Below are positions 48,053 through 58,686 of a DNA stretch of 64,000 nucleotides, one piece after another. The translations under genes were made by a program, and so were the position numbers. Every line of letters starts with the position of its first letter. Positions within the stretch are counted from its first letter, which is position 1. The stretch covers positions 1,178,001 through 1,242,000 of the forward strand of contig NC_047066.1 of NCBI RefSeq assembly GCF_902459465.1, given 5' to 3'. Under the pieces are notes generated by a model. It was not told the DNA's origin and did not search any database. It saw only the letters and a program-made list of their open reading frames with translations. This DNA is from Asterias rubens (Eukaryota; Echinodermata; Asteroidea; Forcipulatida; Asteriidae).

Positions 48053-48439
48053 TTAAAGGCAGTGGACACTATTGGTAATTGTCAAAGACTAGCCTTCACA
48101 GTTGGTGTATCTCAACATATGCATTAAATAACAAACCTGTGAAAATTTGAGCTGAATCGGTCACCGCACTTGCGAGATAATAATGAAAGAAAAAAACACC
48201 CTTGTCACGCGAAGTTGTGTGCGTTTAGATGGTTGATTTCAAGACCTCAAGTTCTAAACCTGAGGTCTCGAAATCAAATTCGTGGAAAATTACTTCTTTC
48301 TCGAAAACTATGGCACTTCAGAGGGAGCCGTTTCTCACAATGTTTTATACCATCAACCTCTCCACATTACTCGTCACCACGAAAGTTTTTATGCTAATAA
48401 ATATTTTGAGTAATTACCAATAGTGTCCACTGCCTTTAA
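48053..48439. mobile_element. Complete family-1 MITE downstream of GPATCH3
   Basis: TTAAAGGCAGTGGACACTATTGG to CCAATAGTGTCCACTGCCTTTAA, TTAA at both borders, centre CTCAAGTTCTAAACCTGAG. One of the least eroded copies in the window. It ends about 100 bp beyond the GPATCH3 stop codon. Confidence 0.85.
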
Positions 48440-48536
48440 GCTCCAATTCTTGTGATACTCGGATTGTTGAGCAGACCCTCACTTTGTCACTGAACCCCAC
48501 CAACATACACTAAAATAACGCAGGTCCACCTTAATA

Positions 48537-51500
48537 TCAATGTGAATCGTCTACTTCTGATCCCTTAGTGAATCGCACCTCATCCCTATACTTCAAGTGG
48601 TATGGTCCTTGTGACCTGAGTAGGGGTTCAGCAGGGTCAGTGACCTTAGGGTCATCATAAACAGTGGAAATGATGAACTCTCTATTGCCACTTGGCTTGT
48701 ATGACGCAGAAGGACCAGTCTTGAATTGTTTCTTTTGATTTAATTTCTTGCCGTAGTATCTAGAAAAGAAAGAAAACAATTATTTCATCCAATTTATTTA
48801 CCAATCTAAAGTACACATAGAAACAATGTAACTTACAATGTAACTTTTACCCAATTAATAATCAAAGCTTGGTTGACAATATTTCTGTGTGGAAAAAAAC
48901 TTAAAAAGAATGAAAGATACCAGGACAAATTTCTCAACCAAAAACTTTCACTCATAACTAGAAGTAAATTAAACTTGGAGACAATCTCCACTGGCTTTGT
49001 AAGTTGGTCTGTCTCTGGTAAAATTATATTTTGTTAGAAGATATAAAGTAGCATGATATTTTGTACGATGCTGAAATTTAAGAGAGGTTTTAGAGTTAAA
49101 AGACGGGTATCTGGGAAAAAAGTAGAACTGCCAGACTTGTTTGGTTGACGGGTTGTTGGTCAATGCTAAAAAGACTGAACTCGTGGGTATTTTGAGCCCC
49201 AAAGCATTTGACAGACCCAAAAGAATCTCCATTTTTCTTGGGTTGTACACTATTCAGAAAGCTACCAACATCAAACCCTACCTACCCTATGCCTCGTTTG
49301 TCGTGCATCTTTTGTCCAATGTTGTCCAGTGCTTGACTCATTCCTTTCATGGTTTTACCGAGACCCTCTCCCTCTACCCAACCTTGAGCCTCCATAAGTT
49401 TCCTGCCAATACCCTGAGAGAGTGAGTATAACACAAACATAAAATTATTAAGGTGGCGATGTAAAGATCTGCTTTGTGAACTGAAGTTTTAATAAAGTCC
49501 AGTTCATACTTTCCGCCAGTACAAAGCAAATTGTTAGGCCACAGTGCTGCCTTCGCAGCGAATGTACTACAGGAGTTCAGCACAGCTCAACTTATTCATT
49601 GCAAATTTGTGGCGCCAAAAGTTGTATCACATTCGCATAAAGTATCACCAAGGCTTAACTTTTTAGATTTTTAAAAGATATCATATTTTTAAAAGATATC
49701 ATATTTTACTACTTCACTTAACATGCTTAAAGGAACAAACAGATGCATAAATGGGACAGGACCAGCAGGGATGACTGTAAAATCAACACAAAGTCCTAAG
49801 ATGTCATAATAAAAAAATATATTATCAATTAATAAAATCAATCTATCATTTGAAAATGTTCAAACTTGTAAGCAAATTTAAAATTTAAGTGCATATAATA
49901 TATCAAGGATATCACAATACACATTTATATAGGGAATAATGCAGGATATGACAATACATTATTAAAATAAGGATGATTGAAAAGAATATGATTTACATAC
50001 AGCAAATTAATAAGGCAATTGGAAATTAATCAAAGAAGTTATAAGTGAGAAGTAGTCAGGCTCTAGCAGTTAGAAAAAGGGAGCAAAGAAGAATATTCAA
50101 AGAACAACAAAATAAAAACAATGTGCATCAACTATTCCTGGAAGTTGACAGGATGAATGAGATGTAAAAATGGACAAGTACTAGCAATAATAATACAAAA
50201 CAATTATATAGTGAATAATGCAGGATAATAATGCACAACACAAACGATAAACCAATGAAATTTATATAGCAATTTGTAACCAAAATGTAGATTGATACAT
50301 GTGTGTCACTCATTAAAAGTCCCTTGAAAAAGTGAACGGGGTAAGCTCAATGAATACGTTGAATTGGTAAGTCATTCTATAATAATCATGCAACGAATTT
50401 TAGGCTCTTTGACTGTACAATTTTGTAGAAACAGTAATTTTTGTCGGTAGTGATTGGCTAGCAAAAAAAAAAAAAGACAATCAAAAATATGAAGAGCTTT
50501 GATTGAAAAAGAGGAAATTTAACTTAATTTTATAACCATTTTTATAACGCAAATTTCACAGAAAACAGCCCTGGGTATATGAGATACAATCGAATGATGA
50601 CATTTTTTTTTTTTTATGTGCCTCTACCGTACTTCTGACATAATAATATGGACTTATAATGCGCACATCTCCAGAAAACCGATCAAGGCGCCTTAAAAAC
50701 CAACAAGAGTGGCACGTAAACTGATAAACAGTAAGCAGACGAGTCCTGTATCAGGCAGTCTTTTGAAAACATTCGCGTCCTAAATCCAACCAGTCTGAGT
50801 TCGAGCCCAAAGTCCTCAGTGTTAAAGGAACACGTTGCCTTGGATCGGTCGAGTTGGTCTTTGAAAAGCGTTTGAAACCGTTTTTTATAAAATGCATATG
50901 GGTAGAAAGATGTTGTAAAAGTAGAATACAATGATCCACACAAACATGCCTCGAAATTGCACGGTTTTCCTTTTACCTCGTCGACTCACACGGTCGGCGG
51001 CCATAAATGGCCGACCGTGTTAGTTCACACAGTAAAAGGAAAACCACGCAAACTTCAAAGCAAACTTGTGTGGATCATTGTAATCTACTTTTAAAACATC
51101 TTTCCAACCATATACATTTTATAAAAAACGGTACAACTGCTTATTGTGGACCAACTCGTCCGATCCAAGGCAACGTGTTCCTTTAAGTCCGAGTCCAAGT
51201 CCCCGAATCATTTGGTTTGAGTTTGAGTCATTAATCAAAAAACAATTACTCGAGAACCCTTTTGTTTCCTGAACTTACTTTGGTATGTCTTTCAAAGCAT
51301 CCGATCGGCCTGTCTGCTTGATCCATATCTTCCGTTCTTTGCCCTCTCCTACTCTTGTTTTGTAACAGTCTCAATTCCCTTTTCTCCTTTCTTTTCTGTG
51401 TCTTGGATTTAAAGACGCTAGTGTTCGCCATACCCAGCTTCATCGCTCTCTGTCGTCTCATATCAAGGGAAGCTCTTGCGTCCATATCGCCCCCATCTTT

Positions 51501-54500
51501 AATTGGAAATCAAAAAGATACAAATGTCAAATCTCCAACATAATTTTGTAATAAATCATTGTTTTTTACGGTAAGTCAGTCTGTCCCGAGCCAATCCATG
51601 TATAGTATATGGCTCATAGGCCAGTGTTTATCCAGTTTCCTTGGCATTAAACAACTAGGAATATTTCTGAACCAATCCCCGGCAAATCCATCGCAGGTTA
51701 CTCCCAAGCTCTCGCCGGTAACCATTCAGGTAATTATGATATACATGTAGTGCCTTGCTCAAGGACACAAGTGTTGTGGCTAACCAGCCTTCAAACCCCT
51801 CTTTTTGTATACTACAGAACTAGAGTCCATCAAGTGTGCTTCGTTTAATTCAGCAAACTTTAATAAATGTGCGTTTTAAGAAGGGAATTTATTGAACAAG
51901 TGTATGTACTTGAAACAGAAATTTTCACAACTATAACTGGTACCAGAATCAAGCTTACAAACGGTAAAATTTAAGACTCTTTGAAACTTTTGTGGTGTCC
52001 ATTTGAAAGCAGCCCTCAATTCGACCAGCGGTTGGTATTCGCTGTACCAAAGGCAAAGTAGACATGCTTTTAATGATTTTTAATCAACATGCATTTCAGA
52101 TGAAATGATTTTGCAGGAACCATTTTTATAACAAGGAGGCTTTCGGAAAAAAATACATACCCCCCTGTTTCAGGGTCATTGACCGTACCTTTAAGTGCAC
52201 ATTGTTGCAAGTAGCAGGGCAAGCACCCTATAACTACTTTGATTAAATCCACTTCATTGTACAATGCAACATAATCACTTGTTGTATTTAATGCATCAAG
52301 GTCTGCATTTCAACTCTGTTGCACTTTGTAGTATTTTTATAGCAGGGTATGTTGAGAAACTTACTTGGATCATAATACGCACTCATATCTACATCCCAGT
52401 CATCTGACGTTTTCTCATCAAAATCTGAAAGGAAAACAAATCTGACATTATTTTTTTCTTTTCGGTCCGAAAAGGTAGAAATAATAAATATATACATAAA
52501 GAAAAACATTGTACAAGTGTAGGAAGTAGACATGATGAAACCTGTAATGAGAAGATGAAGATGCGAATAGGTCTGAAATAAGAAGTGGGATGGATAAACC
52601 TACATGTTTATTAAAAGTCAGGAAGTACTAAACCTAGCTATATCAGAACTGACAATAACTAGGGTGTTGTCAAAGGTGTTGCTAAGACTGTCTCTACCTT
52701 CAATGGTGCAGTGATCCAGCCCTAGCAAAAGCTACCAACTTGGACACAGCCTGAATAAGCCAGAGTCTGAGTCAGAGTCTTTAGCTGACATGACTCAAGT
52801 CAATTCTGAGTCACCAAAATTGTGACTCGAGACGGACTAGAGTCGGAGTCCTACAACTCTAGATGTGTTCAAACCAGAGTCTAGTTTTGGGGCAAGATGT
52901 TCTCGTTGAGTTAGTAAAACCTCTATTATTTGTCTATGGTAATACCACAGTCCCATTCACTCAACGCTTCACACTTCGCGACTAGTCTACCGATAGAGGG
53001 CATTTTTTGTTAACCATGATCCAGCCAAGAACAGTTTTGCGTGTGGTGTGGTGGGGTGATCTGGAAGTTCTCCAAACAGCCCGCAAGGGTCAACGGTTGT
53101 GGGTTCGAATCCCACCCGAGTAATATGCCTGTGATGTTTTTTTTTAACAGAACTCGGATAAGTCCCTAGTATACATGTACAATGCTAACACACATCAGTG
53201 TGTATGGTTAAAAACCTGAATATTCTTTATCCCCTAAGCAAATTTTACATCTTTAAATCAGCCCCCTATCGCTTGATAGTAATGTGGGCGGCGAGGAGAA
53301 GTGGTGCGGAGGATCGTGACTCATAGTGAACAACCATGTCTTGTACCAAGACTAACCAGAGTCTACTGTAGGAATTGAATGAAGCGTAGTACCCACCTCC
53401 TTCTGCCTTATCCCAATATGCAGCGTCTGTATAGAACACCAGACCACTGCTTCCTTTATCCCATGTCACCTCCATGTCGTTTTCAAACAGTCTCTCTGTT
53501 GTTCGCTCCTGATTGGTGACGTCGTTGTGTAGAGCTTCATGTCGCTCCCATTCCTCACCAGAATCATCATCCTAAGGAAGGTACCATCATCGCACAAAGT
53601 TATCATTTATTTTCTTCTTTAAAAGGTAGGGTCATGGTGAGTAGTCCAAAGCTATAGTTACACTGTACACCTTTTAAAAATGTACTTATTAGATGTTGAT
53701 TTGTACTTTCAGAAAGCAACTGAAAGATACTGGTTTTTGACAAGTACTCCAACATGTCCTTAAGAAGTTTGGTTTACAACAGCTGACGGTTTTCAACCAT
53801 AAAATAGCCAACTCTTCAATCAACTTTACTTCGTAAGCTTAAGGATTTGGGTATTTTTTCTAACACAAAACACAATGTCCACAGATTTACATTAAACTTA
53901 CTGTTTGAAGATAATGATAATACAAAGCTTACCTTAAATTATTAGTTGCTGAGGTGCTGAAGTTTTGAGAAATAAGTAAAAAAGAAAATACGTTTTTAAA
54001 AGCTAAAATAATTTTCGTCTCATGATCAGTGAGACAACAATTATTTTCATGACATTGTTTTACTCATTTCTCAAAAACCACAGCACCTCAGCAAGTAATA
54101 TTTGAAGGGAAGCTTTCTACTATCATTATCTTCAAACTGTGTAAGTTAAGTGTAAATCTGTAGACATTGTGTTTTTCGTTCTACAAAAGTACATAGACCC
54201 TTTAAAGCAGTTATTTGATGATGCTGGAATTTGGTTTTATAATAAGTGTTTATTCGTAGATGAGAGGAAAGTTTACAAGGGGCTAGACAAATTGAACCTC
54301 TAACCTCGTCATCTGCTTCGGGCCACGATTCATCACAGTCTCTTTTCAAGCCACTTCCCATTCTTTTGTTTTTCAAATGTTTTGTCATTCTCATCTGTTT
54401 GCGAGTTCCTGAAGCAAACTTAGCGTTGTCATCATCAGTGTTGTATATTGCATGTCCACGTGCCGTCAGCACAAGTTTGTCTCTTTCCATTCCAGGGAGA

Positions 54501-56312
54501 ACCTCACCATAGTACTCAAGAGGAACACTCCCATATCTTTTATTCGTTCGACTTTTAGGGAAGACTATACCAAGTCTTTTGACGACTTTAGGTGGGAGAC
54601 GACATTCTCTGATAAGTTGGTTAAAGACTGAGGTACGAGTGCCGACATTGCCACTCGGCATTATATCTGGAGGGTTAAGCTCTTCCAATTTCAGGAGACT
54701 TGACATCGGGATTGCATCGCTGATGGTTTGAGCTTCCAGTAGGTCTTGTCTTCTCCTTCGAGTTTTTAACTTCGGCGGAGATTGTTCTGTTTCTATAAAA
54801 ATAGTAACATACTTAAAATAATTAAAACATTACAAAATAAAGCGCTGTCAATTTTAAAGCCAAACTGCAAGCTGCATGGCACAGAATATGCTCAGTGATT
54901 GTTTTCAGGGATTTTATCTGGTTCACACCAACATTGTTGTTGTGACTTAATCGAACCGTCCCCTGAATTACGGACTCCAGAGCCATAAATCAGAACCCAA
55001 AACACAAGTCCAGTACTATCTACTAAAATGTGGGTATAGAGCACAAAATAAGGAATGACCACGTGACTCGACTCAAAGTGTAACAAACTTGTCTGCATGG
55101 GGTCAAACAGAAAAATCATGCAATGAGCTGTACATTTGTATAGACCCAGTACCTGGGGTCTGACACTGAGCTGTACTCCTTTTTTTTCGAAATTTTGTCA
55201 TTAACGATAATGACAACATTTTGAAAAAAGGAGTACAGCGCCCCAGTTACTGGGTCTTATTTGTATGCAACAATCATCATCTAGTTTGAGTTTGAATTTA
55301 AGGCAGTTAAAACCATGATGGCTACTCCTGTATGTGCCGAAAAGGAAAACCAGGTTAAAATGGTATATTTCCTTTTTTTCTAATGTAGATAATTATCAGC
55401 AAATATGTAGCTGCATAACAACAAACATTAATTTTGTCTAAATTCTACAAAATAAATGGATGACTTTCCATTTCATGCCACCACTTTTTCACTCATTTTT
55501 ACAATAAATAATAAGGGATATCACTTTGAGGTAAATTAGATACTATATTATTTCATATCGAATGAAAAAGTGGTGGCGTGACACCAAAACTTTTCCAAAT
55601 AAATCAGCAAAGTTCTAATTTAGTATTTACATGTATTGATAAAATGAACCAGAACTTTACCACCATTTTCTATCATATCGAGCGTTACTGCCACTCTTAT
55701 CCGGGTGATGACGCAGAGTTGTGAGATTGTGTTGCCTTCTTCATCCATCCAGTTCTTTTTATTGTACATCGCAATAAACTCGTTCAGTTTAGATTCATAC
55801 AAACGAATTACGCAACATGTCGTAGTCTCTTTATCATGTTTATCATCAGTCTGGGAATCGGCAACTTCAAATTCTTGTTCTTGAGCGTGTCTTTTCTGGA
55901 TTATTTGTTTATCTTCATTAATTTGTTCATCACTTGGATTGTACTCCAATGGTTGCCTTGGAAAACCCTCTTTCTGTATTTGTTCCTCATCGAACGTTCT
56001 GCGAACAGTGGATGTGTCAAGTGTGCTCGAAGAATTCGATAGCGCGGTTTTCATCTTGTTAGCCGCAGTGAAACCCGCCGCCATGGCCGCAGTGTCAATG
56101 ACGGTTGCGTCTAATTCATTTCTGCACCATTCGATAAAATCAGGTTTCTCTATAACTTTACGCTCGGGACGATGCTTAAAATGAAAACAATCAAATCCTC
56201 CAACTTCAAGAAATTGTGAGAAGTAATTTCGAAGGTGTTTAGAGTGGAGTTTTATTGGAATATTAGACACAGCAGCGTAAACAATTTCATCACTGTCTAT
56301 GGGCGCCGCCAT
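48537..56312 (-). CDS. GPATCH3: G-patch domain-containing protein 3
   Basis: Seven minus-strand exons: 56312-55661, 54792-54305, 53571-53397, 52424-52365, 51496-51279, 49413-49286 and 48759-48537, giving 647 aa with every junction in frame. The order of conserved blocks is that of vertebrate GPATCH3: an N-terminal RRM-like region (HLRNYFSQF, FKHRPERK), then LNPPDIMPSGNVGT and CRLPPKVV, then SGLVFYTDAAYW, then TSDDWDVDMSAYYD, then the G-patch (about residues 528-574; GIGRKLMEAQGW, GEGLGKTMKG, DKRGIG), then a tail with ISTVYDDP. G-patch proteins bind nucleic acid and often activate DEAH helicases. Human GPATCH3 has been linked to dampening of RIG-I-like receptor signalling. It is about 120 residues longer than the human protein, much of the excess between the RRM-like region and LNPP. 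Starts head-to-head with the C19orf53 orthologue, 2.4 kb away. Confidence 0.93.
50822..51186. mobile_element. TTAA-flanked MITE, family 2, in GPATCH3 intron 5
   Basis: TTAAAGGAACACGTTGCCTTGG to CCAAGGCAACGTGTTCCTTTAA with perfect TTAA borders. The centre reads CGGCGGCCATAAATGGCCG. The minus-strand frames here duplicate those in the copies at 8313 and 57199 and are not genes. Confidence 0.85.
53060..53255 (+). repeat. SINE with tRNA-like head, in GPATCH3 intron 3
   Basis: Starts near GTGTGGTGGGGTGATCTGG, contains GGGTTCGAATCCCACCCGAG (a canonical pol III B box within a TPsiC-like stem) and continues into the body shared with 23310-23430 (CAGAACTCGGATAAG, CACACATCAGTGTG, TTCTTTATCCCC). The A box and anticodon stem are not recognisable as a working tRNA, so a SINE is the better call. 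Confidence 0.65.
53871..54171. repeat. Palindromic element in GPATCH3 intron 2
   Basis: Left arm CACAATGTCCACAGATTTAC pairs with right arm GTAAATCTGTAGACATTGTG. Inner blocks (TTTGAAGATAATGATA and TATCATTATCTTCAAA; TGCTGAGGTGCTG and CAGCACCTCAGCA) also pair. A related half-copy lies at 37845-37960. Confidence 0.75.
55143..55256. repeat. Compact hairpin element in GPATCH3 intron 1
   Basis: GACCCAGTACCTGGGG and CCCCAGTTACTGGGTC form the ends. AGCTGTACTCCTTTTTTTTC pairs with GAAAAAAGGAGTACAGC, around a TCATTAACGATAATGA centre. About 114 bp and almost fully self-complementary. Confidence 0.8.
55480..55583. repeat. Short inverted repeat in GPATCH3 intron 1
   Basis: TGCCACCACTTTTTCACT and GAAAAAGTGGTGGCGTGACA bracket about 65 bp of AT-rich DNA. 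It lies about 80 bp beyond the exon 1 donor. Confidence 0.55.
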
Positions 56313-58686
56313 GATGAAAAGATATTCCTTTAAAACCCCTCGTTCTATAATTGGTATAAAGTATGGCAACAATATAAATTTATAGCAAATAATAAATAAA
56401 ATTTTGACTAAATAAAATAAAGAAATATCTTTTATATTTATATTGATATGTAAATTAAAATGATCTTTATATTTTTAGCTCATTCAGTTAAATATATTTT
56501 ACGAACTAATTATTCTAAAGTGTAACCTTTGCCCTTGCTATGCATGAATGTTGACAAACTTCAAACAACACGTGTTTTGAGTAAATTTATTGAACAAGTT
56601 CTTGTGCATTCCTGTACCAGCGAGACACTCGGATCATCGTTTTACACGGGGATAAACACAGACAGAGGTATGATATTCATTGCAGTTTTTTATTACCTAA
56701 CATGCGCTAAAAATACTTCTACTACTAGTAGTACTAGTACTACTAGTCCCACTTGTTCGTTGTTGTGTGGCCAAGGGTAGCTGATTCTTGGCCACGGCCA
56801 CACCACCACAACGGACAAGAAGTGTTTTTAAATAAAATAGGTAGGGGCTTATAATATTATAATGGACTTCGTGTGGTATCCTGGTGTCATGGGTTTTCAC
56901 ATTTTTATAGTCTAGAGTCAGTAAGGCCAATAATAAGGTTTATCGCGATTCAGAAACACAATGCATTGTGGGAAGGAATGAGGGGCAGTTTCTATGCAGT
57001 TTCTACGACTTGCGCACGCAACGCCTATACCTTTGTGTGGTTCAACAGCGTCCTCTCTTGATATTTTGCTATTCGCGATAAACCTTATGACAGAGTTTTT
57101 CTGTAGGTAGGATAACAAGTAACAGGAAAAATTGTTAATATTTTTTTTCCCCATACAGGTACAGTCCCATGGCCATACGGGCTCCCATACACCTCTTTTT
57201 AAAGGAACACGTTGCCTTGGTGGATCAGTCGAGTTGGTCTTTGAAAAGCGTTTGTAACCGTTTTCAATAAAATGCATATCCGTGGGTAGAAAGATGTTGT
57301 AAAAAAGTAGAATACAAAAAAAATGATCCACACAAACACGCATCGAAATCGCACGGTTTTCCTTTAGTTTTACCTCATCGACTAAGACGGTCGGCCATTT
57401 ATGGGAGTCAAATTTTTGACTCCCATAAATAGCCGACCGTGTTAGTTCGCAAAGTAAAAGGAAAACCATGCAATTTCAAGGCAAATCTGTGTGGATCATT
57501 TGTATTCTACTTTTATTTTGTTTAAACATCTATGTTCCAACCAATGCATTTTATAACAAACGGTTATAAACGCTTTTTATAGACCAACTCGTCCGATCCA
57601 AGGCAAAGTGTTCCTTTAATACTTATAGGAAAATTGTTCACAATCAAAAACTAAATGATTTTTTTTTAAATCATCTATCAAATCTTTTTACAATGACACT
57701 TGCACTTTATCGTGTTTTGAAATCTTAAAAGTTTTGGTTTTACGTTGCGAGAGATAGTCCGCTGTTTATTAAGCTACTATTTATATAGTGCTAATGCATG
57801 CACGACATTCGAGCGACATCATAATGTTTACAATGGGTCCGTTTACAATTAATATGAACTATTTGGAGGCATTTAATTTTGAATAACTAACTTGTGTCAA
57901 TCAGCCTCCTCAGGAGGATCTGCATAGCCCCATAGTTCTAAAATGGCGCCCTCTTGTGGATTAACCTCTGACGAGGCATAAACTTAAGATTAAGAATGCA
58001 TGTCAAGGCGTGTGATAGCTGGTCTCTGCGTACTCCTAGATTTATGAGGTTCGTTCCGCTATCATGAAGAATATACATGTAGCTGAACGAACAGAGTTCT
58101 AGGAGTTAGTCTGTGCAGTGGGGTGGGACAACGTTGGGGGGGGGGTTCTTGCTGATGTAGAGAAATGGCCGTAATCCTAGATTTGAAATCAAGTCCACCT
58201 TACTCCTTGCTTGCGCTTTAACTCTTTGCCTTTTAACGCTAATAATAGCATCATGCTAGTATAGAGTTGAAAGGAAATCCCAAAAATATGGACCAGTGCA
58301 AAAGCTGGGGACAAGTGAAATGAAAAGCCAACTGGTCTTGCTTTTGGCTAGTCACTGAAAAAAGTTAAACTAGGCAAACCCTGCTAAACGTACCACTGGC
58401 CACTCGGCCTCATTATTATTATTATTATTTACACGACCATTTCACAAAGAACAACAACAATACATGTAATTGCAAATAAGATAGTAACAGGAAAAAAATA
58501 TTTCCACCATGCATACTTTTTATTTTAATGAAAAGCCTGGGACATTGCAAATGGACACTTAGGATTATACAACCATGTATTTATGTTGTCTATGATAAAT
58601 AATGTAACAGTAACTCACAATTAGATCCAATTGCCATAACTAATGCATTTTTTATACTCCTGTTTTGTTTCTGTTTAAAGGAGAAC
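56313..58686. other. Shared upstream region of GPATCH3 and C19orf53 genes
   Basis: Contains an ACT/AGT-rich palindromic run (about 56716-56748), a hairpin at 57405-57430 within the family-2 MITE, a poly-G run at about 58135, and no other gene. The 5' ends of the two divergent genes cannot be fixed from sequence. The codon-proximal 60 bp of both are AT-rich. Confidence 0.4.
57199..57619. mobile_element. TTAA-flanked palindromic MITE, family 2
   Basis: TTAAAGGAACACGTTGCCTTGG left end, CCAAGGCAAAGTGTTCCTTTAA right end with TTAA borders. Its centre has an enlarged stem (ATTTATGGGAGTCAAAA / TTTTTGACTCCCATAAAT), making it about 50 bp longer than the copies at 8313 and 50822. It sits between GPATCH3 and C19orf53. 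Confidence 0.85.

Noticed and set aside
53085-53110. Possible tRNA gene (GGGTTCGAATCCCACCC)
   Set aside because: Only the T-arm/B box is convincing. The acceptor and anticodon stems do not pair, and the following sequence matches a dispersed repeat, so it is a SINE head.
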